From positions 1,364,001 to 1,428,000 of the forward strand of contig CM065648.1 in the NCBI GenBank assembly GCA_033220425.1: a DNA stretch of 64,000 bases. Direction: 5' to 3'. The position numbers and the translations under genes are program-made. Numbering within the stretch: the first letter of the stretch is position 1; each line of letters begins with the position of its first letter. This document shows positions 1-10,533 of this stretch, in pieces. The DNA comes from Lepraria neglecta. Taxonomy: Eukaryota; Ascomycota; Lecanoromycetes; Lecanorales; Stereocaulaceae. Below the pieces are notes generated by a model. It was not told where the DNA came from and made no database searches. It saw only the letters and a program-made list of their open reading frames with translations.

Positions 1-408
1 AACTGGCAGGACGAAACAATTTACAAAGATACCGAATCCACATCTGTCTCCACTTCGGCATCCGACTTTTCGACAGCCAGCAAAGGCGAGTCCGGCCCCA
101 TACGCTTGAAGCTCTCTCAACCCAAGAAGCAAATTGCCAAGGCCCGACCCGTGTCCACCACTTCCAGCGAGCAGTCTAACATTGGTGACTATGATGCCGA
201 CGCGGAGAAAGCTTATCGGTCCCGCCCCATTGCTAAGCCAAGGAGACGTCTGATCAAGGGCTACGAGCGTGAGCGTGAGCGAGAGCGACTCGCAGCTGAG
301 AACGCCGCTCGCCTTGCTAGCACAAAACCGACCGTTGTTTTGCACGCTGCTAGTAAGAAGCAAAATCAGCGAGTCATCGACATGGGCATCAAAGTGCTCC
401 ACATCTGA
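1..408 (+). CDS. 3' end of an unknown gene (C-terminal 135 codons)
   Basis: The frame is open from base 1 to the TGA at 406-408, so the gene starts outside the window. The visible C-terminus is rich in Ser, Lys and Arg, carries a run of alternating Glu and Arg around residue 85 of the fragment, and ends in a more ordered tail with Val-Leu-His-Ala and a terminal MGIKVLHI. I do not recognise the family. The basic, charged composition suits a nuclear or cytoskeletal disordered protein, but that is inference. No intron signal is needed within the fragment. Confidence 0.5.
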   Translation, partial: NWQDETIYKDTESTSVSTSASDFSTASKGESGPIRLKLSQPKKQIAKARPVSTTSSEQSNIGDYDADAEKAYRSRPIAKPRRRLIKGYERERERERLAAENAARLASTKPTVVLHAASKKQNQRVIDMGIKVLHI

Positions 409-1575
409 GTGTTTCACCCACAACACCCCACACAACGTATACCACACCTCTATCACACCCTACCACATTCAGTAATCTCAGACTTCGAAATCTTTACTAC
501 ATTCTTCCGATAAAATCGACGTTCACATATATGTCAAAGGGGCATAGCGACCGGAGTCTATAAGCGAGGAGTTCTACCGGAATCATTGGCAGCATTACCA
601 AGGTGTTGTTTCTTTTTTTTTCTTTTTTCGTGACAGCATCATCAAGCGGGGAAGTCAGAGGGATTGCATACGGCAGACTTTGCTGGTCTAGGAAGTGCTC
701 CAATTCCAGCAACGACCGAAATTAGCGAAGGCGTCTTGAGTTAGGATTAGGGAAGTCCTCGTCGTTGGAAATTGAGATGGATTAGGCACAAATCAAGTAG
801 ACTTCCATCAGAGATCGATGGAACCATGTAAATAGGTTCACTACGAGTCTACAAAGTAGACAGTCTAGACAGTTGTTCTCGACAACAATATAATTACTCT
901 TTTTTAAGATAAAAGTGCCTCTTCATTGACTTCAGCTGATGCTCTAGGCGGTCCAAGCATTCTGTGCATGATGGAAATTGTATCTATTCCGGGAACTGCC
1001 AATGGATAGGCATGAAGTCACCCACGGAATTTGAGCCACAGAAGGAAGAGGGATCATCCGACGTAGGGCGCCCGAGGATGATCGTTCCTGGATCACTGAT
1101 TGGGCACGCAGGCACGAGACAATCAGGTACCCCAGATTTCAACGAGGGTGTGCGACCAATCACCTGTCGTATGCAAGCAGTCAGGAACCCTATGGCTATA
1201 TAATGTCACAGATGCTCGGAGATGCGACTGTTCCAACTTTTCTTTTTTCTTGGAACAGCAATTGACGCGCTGGATATGAGCCGTGCCAGCAAGCGGAGAT
1301 GAAGGCTGTCCTGCGTCTCGACCCTTGTCATAGGCCTGCAAATTGTGGCGCTATGCTAAATCAAGCCACGAAGTTGTCAATCATGACCCCAGGGCGTTGT
1401 TTCCAAGTCCACAACTTAAACACCGCCTTGTGTCATCAGACCCAAGCCCAAGCGCACTACCACATTCTCCGCAATGACATCCCATCTTTTTTGACTCTCT
1501 CTCTCAAACTACCCATTCGAACTGTCGCTCCTTATACATTTGCAATTATCCGCTACGCTCACAATCATTGCTAAG
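409..1575. other. intergenic region, no supported gene
   Basis: About 1.2 kb between the end of the first gene and the leader of the 901-aa gene. It holds only short overlapping frames without protein-like composition and a T-rich tract at about 605-630. No RNA gene or repeat was seen. Confidence 0.5.
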
Positions 1576-1645
1576 GTAAGCCGCTTAGCCCAACCAATAC
1601 ACGCCAGCCGGTCGCACTCTTCCCGATTCTGACAAATACTTTCAG
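1576..1645 (+). other. putative 5'-UTR intron
   Basis: A GTAAGC donor at 1576 and a pyrimidine-rich TTTCAG acceptor ending at 1645, with a CTGAC-like branch site about 15 nt before the acceptor, form a good 70-nt fungal intron in the leader of the gene starting at 1837. It lies outside the coding frame. Confidence 0.45.
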
Positions 1646-1681
1646 CCAATTGACACAAAAGGCCCATTCTGAATTACGCGC

Positions 1682-1819
1682 ATGGAATGCCATCATTCGG
1701 TCCCTCCGCCACTATCAGGGCGACTTGATTCGCCAGATACCCACAGAACTCTCTCAAGCTGTCGACCCTCCTATGCTGGCGTCGCAAAAGGCGGCGGTCG
1801 GGAGGAGAGGAGCTGCTAA
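1682..1819 (+). promoter_or_regulatory. upstream ORF (45 codons) in the leader of the 901-aa gene
   Basis: An ATG at 1682 opens a 45-aa frame that stops at 1817-1819, only 17 nt before the main ATG at 1837 and downstream of the putative leader intron. If it lies on the mature mRNA, scanning ribosomes would meet it first, so it could lower or regulate translation of the main frame. Its peptide is not protein-like. Confidence 0.35.
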
Positions 1820-1836
1820 AGGGGCCTGACGACGAA

Positions 1837-4542
1837 ATGGCGATTTGGCCTTTTGGCCGCAAATCCAAGAAGACCAAAAAATCCGAGGAGCAAGCCATGG
1901 CCGCTTCGGGAGCTACACAGCCAGACACTACAAGGAGGGAGCCCGTACGCGGAGAGAGCGATCGAAGCGCTCCAACACTCGGGAGGAAGCCAAGCCACAA
2001 GGAGAGTCAACGAAGGCGACGTAGCTCGACCGGCAAACTGACCAAAGCGAATCATTCCAGAAGTAGAGATCCTGAAAAGGTCGAGGCAACACCTGCGGTC
2101 CCTGCCATTCCTCAAGCGCACAGGCAGAATGAGCTCAATGAAAAGACCGGCGCCGACAAAGCGAATCGTCAGATCACCACCCCTCCTAATGATCGCGGCG
2201 ATATTCCCTCCTACTACTTCCAGAATCCCATGTCCGCGTCGAGTCTACAGCCAGAGAAATTTTCTGTCAGACAGCCGCCGCCAACACTCCAAGGCAAGCG
2301 AAGTGCCAATGACCAAGGTATCATGAGGAGAAAGTCTAGCAAGAGGAAGGCGGACGACCATGCCCGCGAGCAGGAGATCAAGGCTATGAGCTCGCCTATA
2401 ATGATATCGAAGCGTCCATCGTCCCACAATCCCGGTATCATGGCTCGTGACAGCAAGAAGGTCCCTGGCGGCTTGAATCGAAACTTCGATAGGCCACTCT
2501 CAGATATCTCACTGCCAATGGGCGAGTCTCTGCACTCTACGATGTCGGTATCTTCTGATCAGCATGCTTTCAAGGTCAGTGCTTTCGATGCACTGTCCCC
2601 AAGACCTACGATACGATACTCGGAGAATCCACGCTCCGCTTCTAATAGTGTCGGTGGCCCCTCGAGGACTTCGACAAGGAAGGATAAGCAGCCAATGATC
2701 CCAGAAGAGGAAGGAAAGAGGCGCAGATGGAGGATTGATGATCTAGCCGACGACATGGATGCTGGAACTATCAAGGAACTGATGGAGCGGGATCGAAGAC
2801 GTAGGGAGCAGAAGAGGAAATCAGATCGGGAGAAGGTTGATCGAAAGCTTCAAAGGAGAGCCGACAAACAAAGGGAACGAGACGGAAAGATACAGGAAGC
2901 TACAGGTGGAGATGTGGACCGAAGGCCTACAAGGGAAGAGGAGGAGGACGTTGGTCTAGGCATTGGAGGGGCTTCTACGGCACCGGAAATTGCAGAATCG
3001 TCGCAAGAGGCTACCAGAGCACAAGCCGTCAAGACTCCAGATTCATGGCTTAAGGATGCATCGAGGGAGAACTTAGCTGGGGATTCATTCCAGGACCCAG
3101 TTGCTGGAAGTGCAACATCCCACCTTGAAGCGCCCTCAATTTCAGAGGAGCGCGATGAGCCGATTGTTGGCACTGCAAAAGAAGTCCGATTGTCACAAAC
3201 CGGCATGTCACCACCGATGTCCCCAACACACCATGTCCGGGAGCCTTCCAATCTGTCACAATACCAGGAGCTCGCTCTATCGAGTACCCCAGATATTCCA
3301 GAATTGGTGGACCCAGATCAACGGAGAGACTCCGACACCAGTACGCGCCTTCAAACAGGTTGGAGGTCAATCTTTAGACGCAGTGGAACAAACGCGAAGA
3401 GGAGCTCATCTGATCGAGGAAGAGCTACACCATCAGAGTTCTCGAATACCTCGAGAGAGTCTGTGGCACGGAACATGGAAGGAAGGCAGATGCCTCCGTC
3501 AGCTTTCACAAGGATACCGCGTGCCAGGTCAGGGACTCCTATACGTACGCAATCAAGGTTCAAGGAAGACCTGCCTGAGTTACCATTGTCGCCACCAGAC
3601 TCTCGGATGCAGTCTCCAGATGTCAGAGCTCAATCTCCTCTTCCAGACATTCCAGGATCTCGACTCCCATCCCGAGGGACAGACATTGCTAGTAGTGCAG
3701 CTTTATCCGAAATCCATCCTGCCTTCCGAGAGGAAGTAGCGCTAAGCCGAAACGCGTCCCTCCGCGCAAATTCACCCGAAGGACCAGCAAGCGCCATCAT
3801 GTCTCAGTCATTGGCATCTGTTGATTCAGAAGGATCCTGGTTGACCGGTCGACCTGTGAAGAGATTATCTCAACCGCAACCCCGCGAAAGTGCAAGCTCA
3901 TTACAACAGCGTTCGCAAGAGCAGGCTCAAATGGATGAGGCGGAGGAGGAGGAGATTCCAGGCACACCAGAAGAAGAGAAATACATGGGCACCCTCACGC
4001 CAGCTCCTGATGAGCCTCCAAGAATTCCACAACGCAAGCGTCCGTACATGGGCGCTGCTGCGAATATTGGCGGGGACAGCGATGATGGCTCTACGTTTCA
4101 ATCCGCTCTGGTAGTCTCTGCTGCCGCTCAAGAAGAAGGGAGGTGGCATGGGACTGTTGGCAAACACCCTACCATCGTACGCCAGGGACCTGGGCCAAGG
4201 GCTAAGTCAAGAGAGGGTCTCCTCAACGAATTCCAGACCGCCGAGGAGTCTGCGGAATCGTCGCCTACGGGTGATTCGCCCATGGGAGACTCACCGGTCA
4301 GCCCCGAGAATCCATACCCGACTATCCAGCGAGCCACCAGTGTAGATGTTGGCAAGGGCCATGCACGACAAATCAGTGCAGGTAGTGCCAGGCTACTGAA
4401 CCTACCACCTCGATCCCCGGGCGAGTTAAAGCGGTTCAGTGCTTCGTCAGGAGCTTCAGGAGCTTCAGGAGAGCGAAGTCCATTAGTTCCATCAATGCCA
4501 TCACCCAGAATGCCGGAGACGCACGAAGATGATGTCGACTGA
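1837..4542 (+). CDS. 901-aa Ser/Pro-rich disordered protein, unknown function
   Basis: A single long exon with ATG at 1837 and TGA at 4540. The N-terminus has the compact motif IWPFGRKSKK followed by basic, Ser-rich sequence. A Lys/Arg/Glu-rich helical segment at about residues 285-350 (around RRRWRIDDLADDMD) is probably a coiled coil or nucleic-acid-binding helix and is the most family-like part. The rest is low-complexity with many Ser-Pro sites, including tandem SPMGDSP-type motifs near residue 815 and repeated GASGASGE near the end. No catalytic domain, signal peptide or membrane segment is visible. The architecture suggests a phosphorylated scaffold conserved among filamentous fungi; function not assigned. 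The gene is clearly real because the frame is long and uninterrupted. Confidence 0.85.
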   Translation: MAIWPFGRKSKKTKKSEEQAMAASGATQPDTTRREPVRGESDRSAPTLGRKPSHKESQRRRRSSTGKLTKANHSRSRDPEKVEATPAVPAIPQAHRQNELNEKTGADKANRQITTPPNDRGDIPSYYFQNPMSASSLQPEKFSVRQPPPTLQGKRSANDQGIMRRKSSKRKADDHAREQEIKAMSSPIMISKRPSSHNPGIMARDSKKVPGGLNRNFDRPLSDISLPMGESLHSTMSVSSDQHAFKVSAFDALSPRPTIRYSENPRSASNSVGGPSRTSTRKDKQPMIPEEEGKRRRWRIDDLADDMDAGTIKELMERDRRRREQKRKSDREKVDRKLQRRADKQRERDGKIQEATGGDVDRRPTREEEEDVGLGIGGASTAPEIAESSQEATRAQAVKTPDSWLKDASRENLAGDSFQDPVAGSATSHLEAPSISEERDEPIVGTAKEVRLSQTGMSPPMSPTHHVREPSNLSQYQELALSSTPDIPELVDPDQRRDSDTSTRLQTGWRSIFRRSGTNAKRSSSDRGRATPSEFSNTSRESVARNMEGRQMPPSAFTRIPRARSGTPIRTQSRFKEDLPELPLSPPDSRMQSPDVRAQSPLPDIPGSRLPSRGTDIASSAALSEIHPAFREEVALSRNASLRANSPEGPASAIMSQSLASVDSEGSWLTGRPVKRLSQPQPRESASSLQQRSQEQAQMDEAEEEEIPGTPEEEKYMGTLTPAPDEPPRIPQRKRPYMGAAANIGGDSDDGSTFQSALVVSAAAQEEGRWHGTVGKHPTIVRQGPGPRAKSREGLLNEFQTAEESAESSPTGDSPMGDSPVSPENPYPTIQRATSVDVGKGHARQISAGSARLLNLPPRSPGELKRFSASSGASGASGERSPLVPSMPSPRMPETHEDDVD

Positions 4543-5996
4543 GAAGGTCGAAAGTACTTACTACTGTTTACGCTACAAAAGATTTCATATGTTTTCATGT
4601 TGTATGTCGGAGTCTGCATAACAAATGGCTTCGCTCATTACTATACCCCATCTTGTTACTTGGACGTTGTTATTCGTTCAACAATGGCTAGCCACTTGGC
4701 CTCCTCCCACACCTATGGACCTCTCGCCATCCGTGCGAGACCCTCGGTTGGGTTCGGCACCTGTACCAGTACTGCTGGATTTTTGGAACTAGAATGGGCC
4801 GGATACTTTTGGGAGGAAGGCGGGAGGGAAGGATTGGAACAGGACAGAACTAATCTTCTTGGGATGTCTACACACAAAAATCATAGTTTATCCGGCACGC
4901 AACGCATCAATCGAGGTGGCTAGGCAGGTCACATCAGCCTCGATCGATCGATAGGCGACGACATCAATCACTCGCTTTAACCCCAATTTATCATCCCCAA
5001 GTCATCATCTCCTACGCCCGTATAGTAGCGCGAGAGAGACCGAAGCCGTTTCCTCAGGCATCAGATCAGATTCTTATATCTAATAACATAATTTGAAGAG
5101 CGGGGAGGTCTTCTTGACAAATACTTAGCCAATTCTTAATGTAGCATGCAACTACTTTGCGCCTACTCAATAGAACAGACAAATACTCTACGGGAGTCAA
5201 AAATGATAGATGTAACATGACCTGATGTATGCAGGTAGTATTCAGCCCGTCCAAACGCTCCCGTGCGTATGGCGCATCAAATGCACCAAGAGCACCACTA
5301 AGAAGACCCAAGAATCTGTCACCCAAGCAATTCCGTTCCCACAATCTTGCCAGATCTTGTATGCGCCAGATCTTGTATGCGCCAGATCTTGTATGCAGAT
5401 CTTGTATGCGCCAGATCTTGCTTCTCCCGCTTCTATGCATAATTCTTCGGCCGAGATAGCATATCCTAATCCCAACACTGTGGTACGGCTCGTATGGATT
5501 CAAATAGATATGCATGACAATTACTCCCATAGATTCATGTAGGCAGAATCCTTCGTACAGCCCAGAATCTGTCAAAGACATGAATAGGCGACTAATCACC
5601 CCCAAGCGCACCATAGCGCCTCCCTAGTAATTCCAAATCACCTATGATGCCATTCCCTGCATCGCCCCGCGCCGTTGCGTGTGACCCCCACCTCCGCGCA
5701 TTATCAATCTCAGCGTCATCTTCTTTCTTGGGCTGCGATTTGTGCCCTCGTGCCACCAAATAATCTACCACTTTCTACCGCATACCGAGTAAGGCCGTGT
5801 TTATTCCAAATCACTCAACCGAAATTCTTCATTCATATTAAAACGAGAGATTTTCCTGAGTCTTTTCATTCTGGCATCCTTCATTCGAACAGCAAGATTC
5901 GCTACATCAACATTCTACAAACAAACACCAAGATCTTTCGCCTCACCGACGTTCACGAAGAGCCAATTCAAACACTTCACCACCACAGCAGCAAAG
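4543..5996. other. intergenic region with a short tandem repeat
   Basis: About 1.45 kb with no convincing gene. Overlapping frames on both strands near 5066-5614 come from the 16-bp tandem repeat at 5350-5420 and are rejected. The last 200 bp form the leader of the thioredoxin gene. Confidence 0.5.
5350..5420. repeat. 16-bp tandem repeat, about 4.5 copies
   Basis: The unit CCAGATCTTGTATGCG is repeated head to tail from 5350. The third and fourth copies lose 1-2 bases at their junction and the last copy is partial. The copies are nearly identical, so the array is recent or unstable. Confidence 0.85.
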
Positions 5997-6593
5997 ATGA
6001 CTTCAAGCGAGAAGGGCGTTCATAACCTTATGAGGTAAGCTGTGTCCACTTCCATCCCTCCCTGGGTATCATATCCAACTATGACGCCCCCCGGGTCCAC
6101 ATCTCACATCTCTACTACGTCCGGATCACCACTTTGAACATTTGCTGACCGGTTGGTGTGGTGGTATATAGCATGGCCGACTTCAAATCCGCAACCGCTG
6201 AGTCGGGCATTATGGTCCTCGACTGCATGGCTACTTGGTGCGGACCTTGCAAAGTGATCGCGCCTGTGGTACGTCTCGTCCTCCTACACTTTCTCCCTAC
6301 AAATCCACCTACACCCTCAAAAACCCCCATACCATCTCTATACCTCCCATACAAACCAATGCTGACTCTGAGATTGTACACAGGTCGTCAAAATGTCAAA
6401 CAACTACCCCAACGCGCGCTTCTACAAGCTCGACGTCGACGAAGTCCCCGACGTGGCTCAAGAACTCGGCGTCCGCGCTATGCCTACATTCATCGTGTTC
6501 AAGAATGGGGAGAAGGTCGGCGAGGTTGTGGGTGCGAACGCTAAGGCGCTTGAGGGACTGGTCGGGCGTGAAGTTGCTGCGTTGAAGGCATAG
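5997..6593 (+). CDS. TRX: thioredoxin (three exons)
   Basis: Proposed exons are 5997-6034, 6172-6268 and 6384-6593, giving 114 aa. Both introns are GT-AG (GTAAGC and GTACGT donors), and the first lies within a Ser codon. The product has the classical redox site WCGPCK after a hydrophobic strand, the cis-Pro loop AMPTF, and a C-terminal helix ending LVGREVAALKA. Thioredoxin is a small disulfide reductase reduced by NADPH-thioredoxin reductase; it supplies electrons to peroxiredoxins and ribonucleotide reductase, usually in the cytosol. There is no targeting extension, which fits a cytosolic form. Length and motif order match the family exactly. Confidence 0.95.
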
Positions 6594-6993
6594 GTCCACA
6601 ACAAGCAACGGCGAGCTACATGTTAGAGGGGGGATTGCTACTAGTATGCATGCATTGCAAGGATGGAATGGTAGATCGGATCATTGCATGTGCTTTGCGA
6701 TAGATATTCATAATTGCAGGTTCTTTAAGACTTATGTTGTGCTCGTTCTCATGAAATACGTTACGTGCTGGTTATGAGCTCTCAGCTTTTGCTGAATACT
6801 CTACTGCCTTTGTCCTTCCACGAAAATACTACGCAGGTCTGAGCCTGATTCCAACTCTAGGCTTTCTTCCACGGCCTTCTTCTCTGTTTCTACATCACTG
6901 GAATCAATCACAAGTCCCAGCATCACCACACACTTCGGGCCTTTCCCAAGGCAATCGTATGATACTTTACTACCGAAAGAGATGGGAAATGAG

Positions 6994-7575
6994 TTACGAG
7001 GGAGTCATACTTCCAACGAAGACGACCTGGACCGCCGCAAACCTGGTATCTCGAGCCATCAGCTCCAGCCTTCCCAACGCAAAAATTCGGATCACATACG
7101 CAGCAGTCGGAGCGAAAACCTCCGCAGGCTTCGCCCTCGCAACGAATTGCAGTACAGTGGCAAATATCGTGGCAAAGGCCAAGACCAGGCCCAGCCTTGC
7201 TGGCGGGCTTCTGACGTAATACAGCACGAAAATCGAAAGCGTGGGTAGCAATGCTGACAAGAGCGTCGAAACGCCCACGAGCAGCGCGGTCCAGGTGAGA
7301 ATCTCTATATTCGAACATTTCATCATCTATAGGCTTCTTCCATCGATGGACCAATATGGCGGTGTTTGAAGCCTTGGAATTATTTTATGTAGAGCTTCGA
7401 AAAGGACGTCTTGTTCAGTAATCTGGTTGGATAGCATCACCAAGTGATTTGGTCCCTTTTCAGGATCCCAGGTTTTCGACTCGATGTCCTGCAGGAAGTT
7501 TTTGCCGTATTTGGGTCTTTCGAGCTCTTCCCGAGGCCAACACATTTTACATATCGTTGCGTCAAGAATCTCAAC
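6994..7575 (-). pseudogene. DUF6594-type membrane protein, degenerate
   Basis: On the minus strand a frame with DUF6594 character (helical LQVEIL segment, a DLLF-like segment, then two hydrophobic helices ending in AAVQVVFVGS) can be followed from about 7575 to the stop at 6994. A normal 57-nt intron at 7043-7099 (GTATGT donor, CCAG acceptor) restores the family's TAAFAAVQ junction. Two defects remain: an in-frame TAG at 7327-7329 exactly between the cytosolic part and the first membrane helix, and a stop just upstream of the LQVEIL segment with no recognisable N-terminal domain. DUF6594 proteins are fungal, membrane-anchored and of unknown role. I read this as a decayed copy; stop readthrough is the alternative. 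Confidence 0.6.
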
Positions 7576-8713
7576 TTGCAGACATCAAGCTGTCAACCCC
7601 GGCTCTGGCGTCAATGAACATCCAGCCTCTCTACGACGCAACAAGAATCTCCCTAGGCCCAGCGGCCGGGTTGCTTGCAGCACATGCATACTCACCTACG
7701 GCCACCTAGCTCGTTGTCGGTTGTGACTACCCACTTCTCACAACTGAAGCGCTTGAGCAGCTACTCGACGAGTACGCTCCACTTGTGACTTGCTTTGGTA
7801 ACGTGCAGGGGTTCGCGGAGCCACTACTAGGCATCTGGCGCCCTGAAGCGTTGGGAAGATTAAAAGTAAACGTGGCAAAAGGAATGCTAAGTCCAAACAA
7901 AGTCGTGCGAGAGATGAAAAGCAAAATTGTGCTTCCAAAACACCAGAAATAGATCATGGGTGCTAATACCCCTGAGGATTAGGATCCTGCAACGGAGGTT
8001 GCTCGGGGCAGGCAAAATGCTGTCTAAGCAGTAAGCGCTCGCCATTCTCCATCAACAAACTGCGTGAAAAGGTCTTGCTTTTTCCTTTCGCTGGGAACGG
8101 AATAATTCAAAAGGCCAAACGAGAAAGAAATAGCACGTAGGTCTGCCCGCTGTAATACAGTGGGGCCAGCCTTTGGGCAGAGACAATCAAGGGTCTCGGA
8201 AAGAGACAACAACACACGTAGCAAAAGCCAGCATCAAACGTAAACCGAACCTCAAGTGGACAAACTTGAAACGTTTCGTATATGTCAGATGTCAGCGCTT
8301 TCTGTGCCGTTTTCCTCGCATAACCGCCTCGTCGCATATTCGGTATCAGCCCGAAACGAGGATTTAAAGCGATCCTATTCCCAAACCAATGATCGAGTGT
8401 TCATTCACTGCGGTTATCTGTTTCAAGCTATCTCAAAATGATCATGTGCCGTCTTGTTCTCGATATGGAGCTGTCAGAATCTGGTCATACGGCTCAGGAC
8501 GAGACTCTTGCGCACAGTACCTTCAACCGCTGTGTCCGCGACGTCTTGATGCTATACCCAGTATCAGCCGAAAAGTCAAAAGAGCGCTGTAACCTTCTTA
8601 CCAGTCTCGGAGTGAAGCGCCAGGGCACCTAGCAAACTTTGGAGTGCTATATAAGCTAATATGACGCACGGCAGAAAAATGCCATAGATTTCGAGACGAA
8701 GGGCCACATTATC
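7576..8713. other. intergenic region, possible remnant of the DUF6594 gene
   Basis: A GTGAGT donor-like site on the minus strand near 7720 could mark the lost 5' end of the DUF6594 gene, but no matching N-terminal sequence was found. The rest holds no supported gene. Confidence 0.4.
8648..8654 (+). promoter_or_regulatory. TATA box
   Basis: TATATAA lies about 60 nt upstream of the ATG at 8714, a plausible core promoter position for the small secreted-protein gene. Confidence 0.45.
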
Positions 8714-9418
8714 ATGGCTTTGCGTGGTCCGAATTACCAAATTCCATCAAGACTTATGGGTTTGTTAATTCTATCTCTATTTCCCATCCTAGCCTTAGGC
8801 GCCTCCCTACCAGTCAATTTCACCCTGCCGGGACTGTACCTCACTTTGCTCAAGTACTTCCACGCCACCAAAAACATCTGCTGCCAAAAGCCTACTAATA
8901 GCTCACCACGCTCTAGCTCCGCTGCTACCCTGCCCAACGGCTCACCAATCCCTGCCAACACCCTCCCCAACCCCTATCCCGTCCCCGGCACAAGCATAAC
9001 CCTCTTCTTCCAAGGAGAGCCCCAGCCGCTTCTTCCCCAATTGGACGTGACACTCAGCCTCCGCAAAGCAGGCAATCAAATCATAGGCTACCTACAGGCC
9101 CATCCTGATGACCACGACCGCGCAATTCCCGGTGGATACTATGAAGCCAGTTGGGGTCGTGTCATGTTTGGCGCGGTCTCTTATGATGGGCAATTGACGT
9201 ATAACCAGACCTTGGAAACGATATACGGCCTGTTAAAGAAGACGAATACGGATGGGAATACCCAGCTGGCGGCGGAGATTTTGCTGAATACTGGGCCACA
9301 GGGGAAGAGGGCGGGCTATGCGGTTGTGCAGCCGGCTTCTTATCCGCTGCCAGGCTTCATTCCACCGCCAAGCTCGGGTCCACAGCTAAGCTCGGTTTCG
9401 CAGCCAGCTTCTAGCTAA
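8714..9418 (+). CDS. small secreted protein, unknown function
   Basis: A single-exon frame of 234 aa. The first ATG is at 8714; an alternative at 8756 (residue 15) would place a typical signal peptide, with core LLILSLFPILALGA, right at the N-terminus. After the signal come a Cys-Cys pair, a Ser/Pro/Asn linker, the motif PNPYPVPGTSITLFF and a mixed alpha/beta region. Several N-x-S/T sites suit an extracellular glycoprotein. The tail is Pro/Ser-rich. I recognise only the general type of fungal secreted hypothetical protein. A cell-wall or host-interaction role is possible but unsupported. Confidence 0.6.
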   Translation: MALRGPNYQIPSRLMGLLILSLFPILALGASLPVNFTLPGLYLTLLKYFHATKNICCQKPTNSSPRSSSAATLPNGSPIPANTLPNPYPVPGTSITLFFQGEPQPLLPQLDVTLSLRKAGNQIIGYLQAHPDDHDRAIPGGYYEASWGRVMFGAVSYDGQLTYNQTLETIYGLLKKTNTDGNTQLAAEILLNTGPQGKRAGYAVVQPASYPLPGFIPPPSSGPQLSSVSQPASS

Positions 9419-9552
9419 GAGCTATTGGCTGCGATAATTACCAAGTGAGCTTGGCAGTAGTTTGAAGCAATCTATCTAACTTCCATATGAAATCTGACCA
9501 CGACCTTCGGGTGCAACGGCCCAGCAGTTTGCTGATAGAATAGGGTCCGACC

Positions 9553-9966
9553 TTATTTTGATCCTTGATCGTTGTGAATGGAGACTTGCTTGTTTGCGTG
9601 GTCCAGAGTGCCATGCCAGAAAACGCGTAAATGGTCGGGCTTCCTCAACGTAAAGGAAGTTGACTCTTGTTTTGCCATTGTTTGTAGAGAGGAGAGAGCG
9701 GTGGAACAAGAAATTGGTGAATGAGAATTTGCAATCTTTTTGAGCGGGTGGCCAGTATCCATTACTTCGTGCTTGCGTATAGACCCCAAATGGAAGAGCA
9801 GATAATAATAGAATGCAACACAAGACCACAATGCTATTAGGGTTGCCCTTGTGAGGCTGAACAGTGCACCTTGATCTCTCCTTTTAATGACAAAATTGAC
9901 CAACTTGGCGACTTCGCCTCCACAAGCCATGACGAGAGTACCAAAAGCAGCAGCAGCAAGCTCCAT
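9553..9966 (-). CDS. possible small membrane protein (weak)
   Basis: From an ATG at 9966 the minus strand encodes 137 aa with an Ala-rich N-terminal helix, a Lys/Arg patch and one convincing hydrophobic helix (TLIALWSCVAFYYYLLF). The C-terminal half is not protein-like and no family resemblance was seen, so an unrecognised intron or a relic is possible. Confidence 0.25.
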   Translation of the reverse strand: MELAAAAFGTLVMACGGEVAKLVNFVIKRRDQGALFSLTRATLIALWSCVAFYYYLLFHLGSIRKHEVMDTGHPLKKIANSHSPISCSTALSSLQTMAKQESTSFTLRKPDHLRVFWHGTLDHANKQVSIHNDQGSK

Positions 9967-10533
9967 CCCACGTACCCACACCGACACGTGCTTGAGCCTA
10001 GAATCTCGATACTAGCGCAACCGTTGGATCATAGTCGAGTGCATCTGGGTAGAAAGCAAGCTAGCGTCGAAGGAAAGGATGTGCGCTGGTCTAACGGAAA
10101 GGGGTAATCTGTGCTACATCATATCCGCACATGCCGGTGCTGCTCATGCAAGATCCGAATGGTTTGTAAAGTGTAATCTGCATCTGCGCTGATGTTAAAT
10201 TGAGAAGGAATAGCATCGGTTGGTGTTGAGCGAAGATGCCTGAGGACTGCTCATCGGAAGGCACACTCGGAGAGCACGCTAAGGAATTCCATTTGGATGC
10301 AGAATTGCTCTGAGCGTAAAATTCGATATATTAACAGGGTACTTGGATACAAATCATCACTGGATCACTATAGTTATCATGCTGTAAAAGAGGCAATGCA
10401 TTTCTGTAGCTACTTAGGCTCAAGATAAAGAAGAAGCAACGCATTCCCTGTAACCATTGCAAGTCCATGATAGAGACGCATGATTCAGTATTAATCCAAT
10501 TGCATCGCCTTTCCCACCGTCTGTCTCAAATCA
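9967..10533. other. intergenic region, nothing supported
   Basis: About 570 bp of AT-leaning sequence downstream of the large minus-strand gene. No frame, RNA or repeat stands out. Confidence 0.4.

Noticed and set aside
5066-5614. Overlapping long frames on both strands
   Set aside because: They exist only because of the 16-bp tandem repeat and have no protein-like composition.
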